This document shows positions 49,672 through 58,339 of a DNA stretch of 64,000 nt, in pieces; within the stretch, counting starts at the first letter, position 1; every line of letters begins with the position of its first letter. The notes beneath the pieces are model-generated. The model was given only the letters and a program-made list of their open reading frames with translations. It was not told the DNA's origin and ran no database searches. This DNA comes from Methanoculleus bourgensis MS2 (GTDB taxonomy: Archaea; Halobacteriota; Methanomicrobia; Methanomicrobiales; Methanoculleaceae). The stretch covers positions 248,001 to 312,000 of the forward strand of contig NC_018227.2 of NCBI RefSeq assembly GCF_000304355.2, given 5' to 3'. A program made the translations under genes and the position numbers.

Positions 49672-49989
49672 ATGGCAGATACAACACGAAAAACAGGCTC
49701 CCGGAGGCTCGCACGCGAGAGGATCGAGATCCTCTTCGCGCGTGCTGCGGAGTTCTACCCTGAAAACCCCGTGTGGAGCAACCGCTGTGTGGAACTGGCG
49801 CGAAAGATCGGCATGCGTCACCGGATACGGATAGACCGGCACCTGAGGCGCCAGTTCTGCCGCCGGTGCAATGCCTACCTGGTCCCGGGGTCGAACGCGC
49901 GGGTCAGGATCCACCGGGGATATGTGATCGTCACCTGCCTTGCCTGTGGGCACCGGTCACGGTACCCGGTCGGGAGGCCTCGATCGTGA
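49672..49989 (+). CDS. rnp4: Ribonuclease P protein component 4 (Rpr2/Rpp21)
   Basis: A 105-residue RNase P protein that supports tRNA 5'-end maturation with the RNA subunit. Two helices (LARERIEILFARAAEFY; NRCVELARKIGMRHRIRI) precede a zinc ribbon with CRRCNAYLVPG and CLACGHRSRYP. It is first gene of a long translation-related run. The stop overlaps the next GTG start (GTGA). Confidence 0.95.
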   Translation: MADTTRKTGSRRLARERIEILFARAAEFYPENPVWSNRCVELARKIGMRHRIRIDRHLRRQFCRRCNAYLVPGSNARVRIHRGYVIVTCLACGHRSRYPVGRPRS

Positions 49990-50246
49990 GGAAAGAATCG
50001 TTCCAGGACCTCAAGCCCACCATCTGGATCGGGAAGCGGGGTGCAACGAGCGTCATGATCGATGAGATCCGGCGCCAGCTCAAGAGCCGTAAGATCGTCA
50101 AGGTCAGGTGGCTCCGGAATACGGAGGTCGATCCTGAGAGTATAGCGGCATCGGCCGGTGCTGACCTCCTGGAGGTCCGGGGGCGGACACTCGTCCTCGC
50201 GGAGCGGCGGAGCCGATCGCCCGGCCGGGATTCTCGAAATATATAA
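49986..50246 (+). CDS. YhbY/CRM-domain RNA-binding protein
   Basis: An 86-residue CRM domain protein: PTIWIGKRGATSVMIDEI with the conserved GKRG loop, then LKSRKIVKVRWL and GADLLEVRGRTLVLAE. CRM proteins bind rRNA or introns; bacterial YhbY is tied to the large subunit. The start is GTG 49986, which overlaps the RNase P gene stop. The last codons overlap the TATA box of the next gene. Confidence 0.93.
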   Translation: MRKESFQDLKPTIWIGKRGATSVMIDEIRRQLKSRKIVKVRWLRNTEVDPESIAASAGADLLEVRGRTLVLAERRSRSPGRDSRNI

Positions 50247-50249
50247 AAC
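50236..50249 (+). promoter_or_regulatory. TATA box of the ribosomal protein run
   Basis: GAAATATATAAAAC, with the TAA of the YhbY gene (50244-50246) inside it. It lies about 55 nt before the S19e start, so the message has a leader; GAGAGG just before the ATG can serve as ribosome site. Confidence 0.65.
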
Positions 50250-50297
50250 ATCACTGGACGAATATGTAAAGACTGTTAGCGATAGAGAGGTTCATCT

Positions 50298-50747
50298 ATG
50301 ACGACTGTATATGACATCCCCGCCGATATCCTTATCCGGCAGGTGGCAGAAGAACTCAAGAAAAACCCGCAGATTCAGCCCCCGGACTGGGCCGCTTTTG
50401 CGAAGACGGGGGTACACAAAGAGATGCCTCCCGAGAATGACGACTGGTGGTACGTGCGTGCGGCGTCGGTCTTCCGGCGTGTCTATATCGACGGTCCGGT
50501 CGGAACCCAGAAGATGCGCTCAATCTACGGCGGCAAGCGTAACCGGGGTTCGGCCCCGGGGCAGTTCCGGCGGGGAAGCGGTTCGATCATCAGGAAGGTT
50601 CTTCAACAGCTCGAGGCGGCCGGATACGTCTCCCACACCAGTGAGGGACGCACGGTCACTGCGGCCGGCAGGTCGTTCCTCGACAACGTCGCGCACGGCC
50701 TGAAGGCCGAGGCCGCCGGGACTGCACCGGGACTTGCGAAATACTAA
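50298..50747 (+). CDS. rps19e: 30S ribosomal protein S19e
   Basis: A 149-residue small-subunit protein shared by archaea and eukaryotes. Typical elements are DDWWYVRAASVFRRVYIDGP, SIYGGKRNRGSAPGQFRRGS and RKVLQQLEAAGYV. The next gene (PDCD5 family) is adjacent in many archaea. It has a strong promoter of its own. Confidence 0.97.
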   Translation: MTTVYDIPADILIRQVAEELKKNPQIQPPDWAAFAKTGVHKEMPPENDDWWYVRAASVFRRVYIDGPVGTQKMRSIYGGKRNRGSAPGQFRRGSGSIIRKVLQQLEAAGYVSHTSEGRTVTAAGRSFLDNVAHGLKAEAAGTAPGLAKY

Positions 50748-50766
50748 TCTAATGGAGGTATGACTG

Positions 50767-51105
50767 ATGGTAGATGACGAACTCGCGGAAATCCGCCGCC
50801 GGAGGATGGAACAGCTGCAGCGGCAGGCGATGGACCAGCAGGCTGTGGAAGAAGAGGCTTTGCGCCAGCAGCAGATCGAATCACAGATCCGCCTCGCGCT
50901 CATGGAGATCCTCGAGCCTGAAGCGAGGGAGAGGCTCAATACCATCAAGTTGACCCGGCCGGAGTTTGCGAAAGCGGTTGAGCAGCAGCTTGTGATGCTG
51001 GCCCAGGGCGGGAGGATCCGGCAGCGGATCACCGACGACCAGCTCAAGAGCCTGCTTGTGCAGTTGACGCCGTCAAAGAAAGAGTTCAGGATTACACGGA
51101 AATAA
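50767..51105 (+). CDS. DNA-binding protein of the PDCD5 family
   Basis: A 112-residue helical protein with EIRRRRMEQLQRQ at the start, then the three-helix core LEPEARERLNTIKLTRPEFA and ITDDQLKSLLVQL. Archaeal PDCD5 relatives bind DNA or prefoldin-type partners; their role is unclear. It is charged throughout. The stop TAA shares its final A with the next ATG. Confidence 0.94.
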   Translation: MVDDELAEIRRRRMEQLQRQAMDQQAVEEEALRQQQIESQIRLALMEILEPEARERLNTIKLTRPEFAKAVEQQLVMLAQGGRIRQRITDDQLKSLLVQLTPSKKEFRITRK

Positions 51106-51695
51106 TGGAAGCAGGTGTGCTCTTCTCGGGAGGGAAAGACAGCGCGCTGGCGGCGATCCTGCTTGCGCGTGATTACGGCGTGGAGTTGAATACCTGTGTC
51201 TTCGACCCCAACCGGAAGGTTCCGGCGGTGCAGGCCGCGGCGGCCGCCCTGAACCTCCCCCTCCGCATAAGGGTGCTCGGGAATGACCTCCTTGAGGAGG
51301 CCGTCGACCTGCTTCTGTCGTGTGGTTATCCAAACGACGCGATCAGCATGATCCACCGGGCGGCTGTCGAGACCCTCGCGGCTGAGTATGCGGTTGTCGG
51401 TGACGGCACCCGCCGGGACGACCGTGTCCCCAGGCTCGAGCGGTCCGAGGTGCAGCACCTGGAGACAACCACCGGTTGCTCCTATGTCAGGCCGCTGCTT
51501 GGCTACGGAAAACCGGAGGTGGAGCGCCTTGCAGGAAGGCTGCTTGTGGTGCAGTACGGGGAGACAGGCAGTATCGGGAACGGCGACTACGAGCAGGAGA
51601 TCCGGGGGGCTATCTGTGCCCGCGGTATCGATCCGGCATCGTTCTTCCCTCCCAACCACCTGCAGTCGCTGGTGGTCGGCAGGAAGGAGACCTGA
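51105..51695 (+). CDS. ATP-pyrophosphatase (N-type) family protein
   Basis: A 196-residue ATP-PPase/PP-loop protein. The P-loop motif is GVLFSGGKDSALAAILLARD at the very start. Later SYVRPLLGYGKPEVERLA resembles the RPL element of tRNA-sulfurtransferase or diphthamide-ligase-type relatives. The usual product is an adenylated intermediate that leads to RNA or protein modification; the substrate here is not known. Its place among ribosomal genes suggests a translation-linked modification. It overlaps its neighbour by 1 base. Confidence 0.85.
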   Translation: MEAGVLFSGGKDSALAAILLARDYGVELNTCVFDPNRKVPAVQAAAAALNLPLRIRVLGNDLLEEAVDLLLSCGYPNDAISMIHRAAVETLAAEYAVVGDGTRRDDRVPRLERSEVQHLETTTGCSYVRPLLGYGKPEVERLAGRLLVVQYGETGSIGNGDYEQEIRGAICARGIDPASFFPPNHLQSLVVGRKET

Positions 51696-51714
51696 AATAT
51701 TGCGAGAGTGAGTT

Positions 51715-51867
51715 ATGAGCAAGGTAGTGAAGGGCCGGAAGATCCGGCTGGCAAAGGCATGCGAGCAGAACCGCCGCGTGCCGGCATGGGTGATGATCAG
51801 GACCAAACGTGCGGTTGCGTCGCATCCGAAACGGCGCAACTGGAGACGGAGTACCTTAAAGGTGTAG
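51715..51867 (+). CDS. rpl39e: 50S ribosomal protein L39e
   Basis: A 50-residue, very basic protein ([48 protein letters not shown]). This is the length and composition of L39e, which lies by the exit tunnel. A GAGAGTGAG ribosome site precedes the ATG. L31e follows after 4 bases. Confidence 0.97.
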   Translation: MSKVVKGRKIRLAKACEQNRRVPAWVMIRTKRAVASHPKRRNWRRSTLKV

Positions 51868-51871
51868 GGTT

Positions 51872-52135
51872 ATGGCAGAGGCATTAAAGGAGCATATCTA
51901 TATCATACCTCTCCGTGAGGTGAAGCGTGCGCCCCGGTGGAAGCGGGGTAACACTGCTATCAAGGATATCAGGGCGTTTCTCGAACGGCACATGAAGAGC
52001 GAGGACGTCAAACTGGACCGAAGCATCAATGAGAAGGTCTGGGAGAACGGCAGTGGAAAGCCCCCGCGAAAGATTCGCGTCCGCGCGATGAAGTTCGAGG
52101 ACGGGCAGGTCCAGGCCGAGCTCGCTGAGGAGTGA
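51872..52135 (+). CDS. rpl31e: 50S ribosomal protein L31e
   Basis: An 87-residue L31e: [20 protein letters not shown], then [20 protein letters not shown] and [13 protein letters not shown]. It lies on the large subunit near the tunnel exit. It sits between L39e and aIF6 in the common archaeal order L39e-L31e-aIF6. Confidence 0.97.
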   Translation: MAEALKEHIYIIPLREVKRAPRWKRGNTAIKDIRAFLERHMKSEDVKLDRSINEKVWENGSGKPPRKIRVRAMKFEDGQVQAELAEE

Positions 52136-52136
52136 A

Positions 52137-52799
52137 ATGACAGGGACGATCGATCTTTCCGGTGATCCAAACATCGGTGTGTACGCCCGCGTCTTTGAGG
52201 ACGTGGCGATCGTGTACCCCGGGGCTCCCCGGGAATTCACCGACGCTCTCGCGGAGGAGCTCGATGTCGAGATCGTGGTCACCTCCATCCAGGGAAGCGC
52301 CATCATCGGTTCGCTTGTTGCGGGAAACAGTCAGGGCCTGGTCGTCAGCGGTCTTGCCGCCGCCGACGAGGTGGCTGCCCTCGAGGAGTACCGGGATGTT
52401 CTCCTGTTTGAGGGGTCCATGAACGCGGCAGGCAACGTCATCCTCGCCAACGACTATGTCGCCGCTGTCCATCCCGATATGGAGATCGACGTCGCTGAAG
52501 AGATCGGGTCGTTCCTCTCAGTGCCGGTGGTCAGGCTCTCGCTTGGAGGCATCAAGACCGTCGGCATGGCCGGATACGCAACGAACAGGGGGATCCTTGT
52601 TCACCCGCGGGCCAACGAGACGGAGGTCGCCACCCTTGAGCGGGTCGTCGACCTTCCTATCGGCCTTGGTTCGGTGAACATGGGCAGCGGCCTCGTCGGC
52701 ACCGGAGTCCTTGCGAACAGCAAGGGATACATTGCAGGGTCCTTCACGAGCGGGTTTGAGCTGGGACGAATAGAAGAAGTCTTTGGGTTTTTGGAGTGA
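52137..52799 (+). CDS. eif6: Translation initiation factor 6 (aIF6)
   Basis: A 220-residue pseudo-pentameric aIF6, which binds the 50S subunit and prevents early joining. Repeats of the five-fold fold are visible: [38 protein letters not shown] and [20 protein letters not shown]. It starts 1 base after the L31e stop. Confidence 0.97.
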   Translation: MTGTIDLSGDPNIGVYARVFEDVAIVYPGAPREFTDALAEELDVEIVVTSIQGSAIIGSLVAGNSQGLVVSGLAAADEVAALEEYRDVLLFEGSMNAAGNVILANDYVAAVHPDMEIDVAEEIGSFLSVPVVRLSLGGIKTVGMAGYATNRGILVHPRANETEVATLERVVDLPIGLGSVNMGSGLVGTGVLANSKGYIAGSFTSGFELGRIEEVFGFLE

Positions 52800-52806
52800 G
52801 TGAGTC

Positions 52807-52998
52807 ATGGAGAACCAGACGTTTGAAGTTGTGGGCGCGTGTATGATCAAGAACGAGTGGAAACCCTACCGGAAGGTAGTCGCGGCCCCGAACGAGAACC
52901 AGGCAAAAGAGCGGGTTTTCGCGGATATCGGGAGCAAACACCGCCTGAAGAGAAGTTATATCACCATCGAGTCGGTTAACGTAGTAGCTGGTGAATAA
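52807..52998 (+). CDS. rpl18a: 50S ribosomal protein L18Ae (LX)
   Basis: A 63-residue LX/L18Ae with KNEWKPYRKVVAAPNENQAK and KHRLKRSYITIESV. It is shorter than the eukaryotic form, as usual in archaea. The stop overlaps the prefoldin start by 8 bases. Confidence 0.95.
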   Translation: MENQTFEVVGACMIKNEWKPYRKVVAAPNENQAKERVFADIGSKHRLKRSYITIESVNVVAGE

Positions 52999-53446
52999 CG
53001 TGGAGCAGGTAGATCCTCGCGAGATACAGACCCTCCAGATGTACTTGAACGAGTACGGGCAGCAGATAGAGATCCTGACGCAACAGCTCGGGATGATCGA
53101 GCAGCAGCGCCTTGAATCTGCTGCCGCAATCGAGTCCATCAGGGCTATCCAGGAGAATGAGGACGGGGTCGTCCTTCTTCCCATCGGGGGCGGCGCTCTC
53201 CTCAGGGTGAAGGTGCTCGATCGCGGACATGTTCTGGTGAACCTCGGGGCCGACGTCTCTGTCGAACGGGCCAGCGCCGATGCGGTGGAGTATCTCGAGG
53301 ATCGGATAACAGAACTTGAAGCGCTGGGCAAGAAGGTCGCAGGCTCCATCGAGCAGTTGCAGGGACAGGCAACGCAGATCTCGCGGCGCCTCGAAGCTGC
53401 CTACCAGGTGGCCCGACAGGCCCAGGCAGGCCAGAGCGGATCCTGA
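52991..53446 (+). CDS. pfdA: Prefoldin alpha subunit
   Basis: A 151-residue prefoldin alpha. Two long coiled-coil helices (IQTLQMYLNEYGQQIEILTQ; VEYLEDRITELEALGKKVAG) flank the beta-hairpin region with GVVLLPIGGGALLRVKV. Together with prefoldin beta it forms the hexameric holdase that passes proteins to the thermosome. It overlaps L18Ae and shares one base with ftsY. Confidence 0.96.
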   Translation: MNNVEQVDPREIQTLQMYLNEYGQQIEILTQQLGMIEQQRLESAAAIESIRAIQENEDGVVLLPIGGGALLRVKVLDRGHVLVNLGADVSVERASADAVEYLEDRITELEALGKKVAGSIEQLQGQATQISRRLEAAYQVARQAQAGQSGS

Positions 53447-54513
53447 TGTTTGATTCCTTAAAGAAAAAACTTCAGAATATAAGGACTAAATTCACCTCGA
53501 ATATCGAGGAGGCTGCCGGAGCCGAACCGGCTCCACCGGCAGCGGAGCAACTGCCGGAGCCGGAACCCTCTTTAGTCCCGGCCCCTCCAGAGGAGGAAAC
53601 GGCCCGGGAGGGGCGGGATGAGCCTACGTTCCTCAACAAGCTGAGAGTTCTTGTCCGGGACCGTGAGGTCCTCCTTGAGGAGAAAGATATCGAGGAGCCT
53701 CTTTTTGAACTCGAGATGGTCCTCCTCGAAAACGACGTCGCACTCCCGGTTACTGACGAGATCATCGCCCGGATGCGCAAAGACCTTGTGGGCCGGCACA
53801 AGAAGATCGGCACTTCGGTCGACGAACTGGTCGCATCCACCCTCAGGTCGGCGCTCTGCGGGGTGCTGGGCGACGGCCTCGACCTCCTCGACTATGTCAG
53901 GGAGAACGAGCGGCCCGTGAGGATCCTCTTCACCGGCGTGAACGGGACCGGGAAGACGACGACCGTCGCGAAGGTCGGTCATTACCTCCAGAAGAACGGT
54001 TTCTCGGTCGTGATCGGCGCAGGAGATACCTTCCGTGCGGGGGCGATCGAGCAGATCAGAACCCATGCCGACCGTCTCGGGATCAAGGTGATCCAGCACC
54101 AGGCAGGCGCCGATCCCTCCGCGGTCCTCTTTGATACGGTCCAGTACGCAAGAGCGCACAACATCGATGTTGTCCTCGCCGATACCGCCGGCCGGTTCCA
54201 TAACCGGGCAAACCTCATGAACCAGCTTGAGAAGATCCGGCGGGTCATGAAGCCGGACCTCGTCGTCTACGTCGATGAGGCGGTGGCAGGGAACGATGCG
54301 GTCATCAGGGCCGACGAGTTCAACCGCGCGGTCGGCACCGACGCGGTCGTCCTGACGAAGGCTGATATGGATCCCAAAGGCGGCGCTGCCATATCGATTG
54401 CGCATACCGTCGGAAAACCGATTCTCTTCCTCGGGACCGGGCAGGGGTACGACGATATCCTGCCGTTCTCGCCCCGCGTTGTGGTGGATGAACTGCTGGG
54501 GGATGAGGCCTGA
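53446..54513 (+). CDS. ftsY: Signal recognition particle receptor FtsY
   Basis: A 355-residue SRP receptor GTPase. An acidic Pro-rich A region (about 20-65) links to the helical N domain and G domain with [52 protein letters not shown] and [11 protein letters not shown]. It acts at the membrane with SRP54, whose gene starts in the final base of this one. The arrangement pfdA-ftsY-srp54 is common in archaea. Confidence 0.97.
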   Translation: MFDSLKKKLQNIRTKFTSNIEEAAGAEPAPPAAEQLPEPEPSLVPAPPEEETAREGRDEPTFLNKLRVLVRDREVLLEEKDIEEPLFELEMVLLENDVALPVTDEIIARMRKDLVGRHKKIGTSVDELVASTLRSALCGVLGDGLDLLDYVRENERPVRILFTGVNGTGKTTTVAKVGHYLQKNGFSVVIGAGDTFRAGAIEQIRTHADRLGIKVIQHQAGADPSAVLFDTVQYARAHNIDVVLADTAGRFHNRANLMNQLEKIRRVMKPDLVVYVDEAVAGNDAVIRADEFNRAVGTDAVVLTKADMDPKGGAAISIAHTVGKPILFLGTGQGYDDILPFSPRVVVDELLGDEA

Positions 54514-55841
54514 TGCTCGATAACCTTGGTGCGTCACTCAAAGACGCGGTTAAGAAACTCGCCGGCAAGACGGTGATTGACCGGGCGGCGGTCGATGAAC
54601 TGGTGCGCGACCTGCAGCGGGCGCTTCTGCAGGCAGACGTCAACGTCAAACTCGTGATGCAGCTGTCGCAGGCGATCAAGCAGCGTGCCCTCGACGAGGA
54701 GCCCCCAAAAGGGATGGGCGCGCGCGAGCACGTCCTGCGGATCGTCTACCAGGAACTCGTCCGCCTGATGGGGACGCCGGGAGCGGTGACGCTCGGGCCC
54801 CAGACGATCCTGATGGCTGGCCTGCAGGGGAGCGGGAAGACCACGACGACCGCGAAACTCGCCCGCTTCTTCCAGCGGAAGGGACTCAGGGTCGGGGTGA
54901 TCTGCGCCGATACCTTCCGGCCGGGTGCGTATGATCAGTTAAAGACCCTCTGCGACCGGATCAGCGTCCCCTGTTTTGGCGATCCAAAAGAGCCTGACGC
55001 CTTGAAGATTGTCAGGGAAGGGCTGCCCCGGTTCCGCAAGCTCTACGAAGTGATCATCATCGACACCCAGGGGCGGCACGCCCTTGAGGAGCACCTGATC
55101 GAGGAGATCATCAACATCAACGAGATATCGCACGCCGACCACCGGTGGCTCGTGATCGATGCGGCGCTTGGGCAGCAGGCGAGCGAGCAGGCCCGCAGGT
55201 TCCATGAGGCTATCGGGATCGACGGCGTCCTCGTCACCAAGATGGACGGCACCGCGAGAGGCGGCGGTGCCCTCTCGGCCGTCGCTGAGACGCAGAGCGG
55301 GATTGTCTTCATCGGGAGCGGTGAGACGATCGAGGACCTTGAGCGGTTCAACCCGGACGGGTTCATATCCCGGCTGCTCGGGATGGGCGACTTAAAAGCG
55401 CTCGTCGAGCGGGCGGAAGAAGCGGTCTCGGCCGAGGATATCGATGTCAACGCCATGCTCAAGGGCAAGTTCACGCTCCGGGATATGTACAAGCAGCTTG
55501 AGGCGTTGAACAAGATGGGGCCCTTAAAGCAGATCATGAGCATGCTCCCCCTCGGCGGCATGCAGATCCCGGACGACGCCTACGATATCACCAGCACCAA
55601 GATGGCGCGCTATAAAGTGATCATGGACTCGATGACGCCTTCGGAACTCGATGACCCCGCGGTCATCGGGAGTTCCCGGGTCCAGCGTATCGCCCGGGGT
55701 GCCGGGGTGGCGCCTGAAGACGTCCGGGACCTCATCAAGTACTACAAGATCATGCAGCGTGCCTTAAAAGGCATGCGGGGCATGGGCGGCGGCAAGTTCA
55801 ACATGCAGCGCATGATGAAGAAGTTCGGCAGGACCCCGTAA
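54513..55841 (+). CDS. srp54: Signal recognition particle protein SRP54
   Basis: A 442-residue SRP GTPase. It has the N domain, the G domain with [30 protein letters not shown] and [17 protein letters not shown], and the M domain (about 300-442) that binds 7S RNA and signal peptides ([38 protein letters not shown]). The G3 motif reads [13 protein letters not shown], where most SRP GTPases have DTAGR. It starts in the final base of ftsY. Confidence 0.97.
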   Translation: MLDNLGASLKDAVKKLAGKTVIDRAAVDELVRDLQRALLQADVNVKLVMQLSQAIKQRALDEEPPKGMGAREHVLRIVYQELVRLMGTPGAVTLGPQTILMAGLQGSGKTTTTAKLARFFQRKGLRVGVICADTFRPGAYDQLKTLCDRISVPCFGDPKEPDALKIVREGLPRFRKLYEVIIIDTQGRHALEEHLIEEIININEISHADHRWLVIDAALGQQASEQARRFHEAIGIDGVLVTKMDGTARGGGALSAVAETQSGIVFIGSGETIEDLERFNPDGFISRLLGMGDLKALVERAEEAVSAEDIDVNAMLKGKFTLRDMYKQLEALNKMGPLKQIMSMLPLGGMQIPDDAYDITSTKMARYKVIMDSMTPSELDDPAVIGSSRVQRIARGAGVAPEDVRDLIKYYKIMQRALKGMRGMGGGKFNMQRMMKKFGRTP

Positions 55842-55842
55842 G

Positions 55843-56433
55843 ATGAAACGGTTTGTCGTCGTGGGCCACCTTGCCGCAACGAGCGGCACCTTCAGCCTCA
55901 ACGATCTCCCGGGAAGCGCCGGGAGGATGGATATCCTCTGCCGCTGCATCAACTCCTCGCTCTTCCTCTCCCACGACCTCCGGCGCGACGTCGAGTGTTA
56001 CCTCATCCTCCGCGGCGCACCAGACCCGGAGAAGACCGTCCTCTTCCGGGGGAGCGCTGTCCGTTACCTCTCGCCTGATGAGCGGAGCAGCGCCGCCCTG
56101 ATCAAGAAGGCGCTCTCGATCCCCTGCGGGGATGAGTTCCGGGAGTCGACCCCCGGGGTCTACGTCCGCCGTGGGGGGCTCTCGCGGATTCTCTCCGAGA
56201 TCCCGTTTGCGGTCCTCGATGAGGCGGGGGAGGATATCAGGGGCGTTCCGGTGCTGCCTGAGGCCTATCTCCTCTCTGACCACCAGAACTTCACCCCGGA
56301 GGATCAGGAGATGCTTGAGGGGCGGGACCGCTACTCGGTGGGGCCGTTGTCGCTGCATGCCGATCACACTATCACCGTCCTCTTAAACGAGATGGACCGG
56401 AGGGAATCTGGATGGATGTCATCGAAGAGGTAG
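55843..56433 (+). CDS. trmY: tRNA (pseudouridine(54)-N1)-methyltransferase
   Basis: A 196-residue SPOUT enzyme that methylates Psi54 in the tRNA T loop to m1Psi. It starts KRFVVVGHLAATSGTFSLND, then VECYLILRGAPDPEKTVLFR; the knot region near the C-terminus has YSVGPLSLHADHTITVLLNE. Its 3' end overlaps pus10 by 22 bases. Pus10 makes the Psi54 substrate, so the two steps are encoded together. Confidence 0.94.
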   Translation: MKRFVVVGHLAATSGTFSLNDLPGSAGRMDILCRCINSSLFLSHDLRRDVECYLILRGAPDPEKTVLFRGSAVRYLSPDERSSAALIKKALSIPCGDEFRESTPGVYVRRGGLSRILSEIPFAVLDEAGEDIRGVPVLPEAYLLSDHQNFTPEDQEMLEGRDRYSVGPLSLHADHTITVLLNEMDRRESGWMSSKR

Positions 56434-57647
56434 AAGCAATCCTTGGATACGGCGATACCTGCAACCATTGCCTCGGGCGGTTCTTCGGCAAACGGTCGTT
56501 TGGGCTGACAAACGAAGAACGAGGGAGGGCGCTACGGATCGCGCACGAGATCACGGCGAACGAACCGCACCAGGAACCGGCACCGGAGTCCTGCTGGATC
56601 TGCGGCGGCGAACTCTCCCGCACCGATGCCTGGGCCGCAAGGGTCGTGGAAGCGATGCAGGGAATCGAGTTTGAGACGTTCCTTATCGGGACACGGGTGC
56701 CGCCGCTGATGGCGGAGAGCGAGGAGATGGTCTGGAGTGATCTCTCTCTGCGTGACCCCGAACCCCTGAAGGCTGAGATGAACCGGGAGGTGGGGAAGGC
56801 CGTCTCGGAGATGACGGGGAAGGTGGCTGACCTCCAGAAACCCGACGTCGTGGCGATCCTCGACCTTGCGGACGAGACCGTCGAGATACAGGTCAACCCC
56901 GTCTTCTTTTCCGGCCGTTACCTGAAATACGAGCGGGGGATCCCGCAGACCCACTGGGACTGCCGGTCCTGCAGGGGGGCCGGGTGCGAGCGCTGCAACT
57001 TCACCGGCAAGCAGTACGCAGACTCGGTCGAGGAACTGATCGGCCGGCCGGTGATCGAGACCTTCGGCGCCGAAAACGCCGTCCTCCACGGCGCCGGCCG
57101 GGAGGATATCGATGCCCGGATGCTCGGGTCGGGCCGCCCCTTCGTTATGGAGGTCGAGGCGCCGCGGAAGCGGTTGGTGGACCTCGCGGCGCTTGAAGCG
57201 GAGATCAACCGGAGCGCTGAGGGCAGGGTGGCGGTCCACCTGACCGGATGGGCGGACCGGAAGATGGTGCAAAGCCTTAAATCCGACAAAGCGCATAAAA
57301 AATACAGGATCCTGGTCGAGATCGACGGTCCTGTAACGTCAGATGAGTTCAGGACGGCCCTCGATCAGTTAAATGGTGTAACGATACGACAGCGCACCCC
57401 TACACGGGTGTCACACCGGCGGGCAGATAAAGTTCGGGAACGGCAGGTCATCGATATCCAGTGTACGGGCACACAGGACGACCGATACTGGGTCGAAGTC
57501 GTCGGTGAAGCAGGCCTCTACATCAAGGAACTGGTATCGGGTGATGGCGGCCGGACCCGGCCCAGCCTCGCCCAGATCCTGGGGCGCACCGCAAGTGTTG
57601 TCAGCCTCGATGTGGTGCAGGTCAGAACAACGAACGAGCAAAGGTGA
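56412..57647 (+). CDS. pus10: tRNA pseudouridine synthase Pus10
   Basis: A 411-residue archaeal Pus10 that forms Psi54 and Psi55. The N-terminal zinc and THUMP-like region has CNHCLGRFFG and CWICGGEL, with CRSCRGAGCERCNFTGKQY further on. The catalytic part holds AGREDIDARMLGSGRPFVME with the active Asp, then RILVEIDGPVTSDEFR, IDIQCTGTQDDRYWVEV and VSGDGGRTRPSLAQILG. It overlaps trmY by 22 bases and precedes L21e by 9. Confidence 0.96.
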   Translation: MDVIEEVEAILGYGDTCNHCLGRFFGKRSFGLTNEERGRALRIAHEITANEPHQEPAPESCWICGGELSRTDAWAARVVEAMQGIEFETFLIGTRVPPLMAESEEMVWSDLSLRDPEPLKAEMNREVGKAVSEMTGKVADLQKPDVVAILDLADETVEIQVNPVFFSGRYLKYERGIPQTHWDCRSCRGAGCERCNFTGKQYADSVEELIGRPVIETFGAENAVLHGAGREDIDARMLGSGRPFVMEVEAPRKRLVDLAALEAEINRSAEGRVAVHLTGWADRKMVQSLKSDKAHKKYRILVEIDGPVTSDEFRTALDQLNGVTIRQRTPTRVSHRRADKVRERQVIDIQCTGTQDDRYWVEVVGEAGLYIKELVSGDGGRTRPSLAQILGRTASVVSLDVVQVRTTNEQR

Positions 57648-57656
57648 GTAAATCTT

Positions 57657-57950
57657 ATGGCACATCACAATGGACCACGCAAGAAGACGCGGTATAAGTT
57701 CAAGAAGGACCTCCGAAGACGCGGTATCCCCCCGGTATCCTCGGTGATTCAGGAGTTCGAGATCGGGCAGAGGGTTCACGTCGTGGTCGAACCGAGTGTC
57801 CAGAAAGGCATGCCCCACCGGAGATTCCACGGGAAGACGGGGACGGTCATCGGGCAGCGCGGACGCGCATGGATACTCGAGATCAGGGATGGAGATGCGG
57901 TAAAGCAGGTTATCGCGAGACCGCAACATCTAAGAGCGCAGAGAGTATAA
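57657..57950 (+). CDS. rpl21e: 50S ribosomal protein L21e
   Basis: A 97-residue L21e with GPRKKTRYKFKKDLRRRGIP at the N-terminus, and GMPHRRFHGKTGTVIGQRGR, the SH3-like core. It lies 9 bases after pus10 and shortly before rpoF in the usual archaeal order. Confidence 0.97.
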   Translation: MAHHNGPRKKTRYKFKKDLRRRGIPPVSSVIQEFEIGQRVHVVVEPSVQKGMPHRRFHGKTGTVIGQRGRAWILEIRDGDAVKQVIARPQHLRAQRV

Positions 57951-57971
57951 TCCTCAACAGTAGTGATTGGC

Positions 57972-58322
57972 ATGAAGGTAAAACGGATCGTTAGCGAAGA
58001 ACGGATACTGCTTCCCGAACTGCGTGATACTCTCCTCACCGTGGAAGCCGCCCGGCTCGAATCTGGAGAAGAGATGTCCTACGAACTTCGTAAGAGCATC
58101 GAGCATGCCAATCATCTCGCAAAGACGTCCGCTGAGAAGGCCCGCGACCTGGTCGACGAGCTCATGAAGCTTGAGAAGATGAAGGAGGACATCGCCTACC
58201 GCATCGCGAACCTGATGCCGCGGACCCGGGACGAACTGCGAGCAATTTATGCCAAAGAACGATTTAACCTCACGACGGAAGAGCTCGACGAGATCCTTGA
58301 TCTGGTAATGACCCACTTCTAA
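57972..58322 (+). CDS. rpoF: DNA-directed RNA polymerase subunit F (Rpb4)
   Basis: A 116-residue Rpb4 homologue that, with RpoE, forms the polymerase stalk. MKVKRIVSEERILLPELRDT leads to helical repeats, LMPRTRDELRAIYAKERFNL and EELDEILDLVMTHF. A GTG three codons upstream (57963) is an alternative start; the ATG is preferred because the conserved sequence begins there. L21e-rpoF-DUF655-ksgA is a conserved archaeal cluster. Confidence 0.95.
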   Translation: MKVKRIVSEERILLPELRDTLLTVEAARLESGEEMSYELRKSIEHANHLAKTSAEKARDLVDELMKLEKMKEDIAYRIANLMPRTRDELRAIYAKERFNLTTEELDEILDLVMTHF

Positions 58323-58339
58323 CGGTTGGGGTGGTGTCT

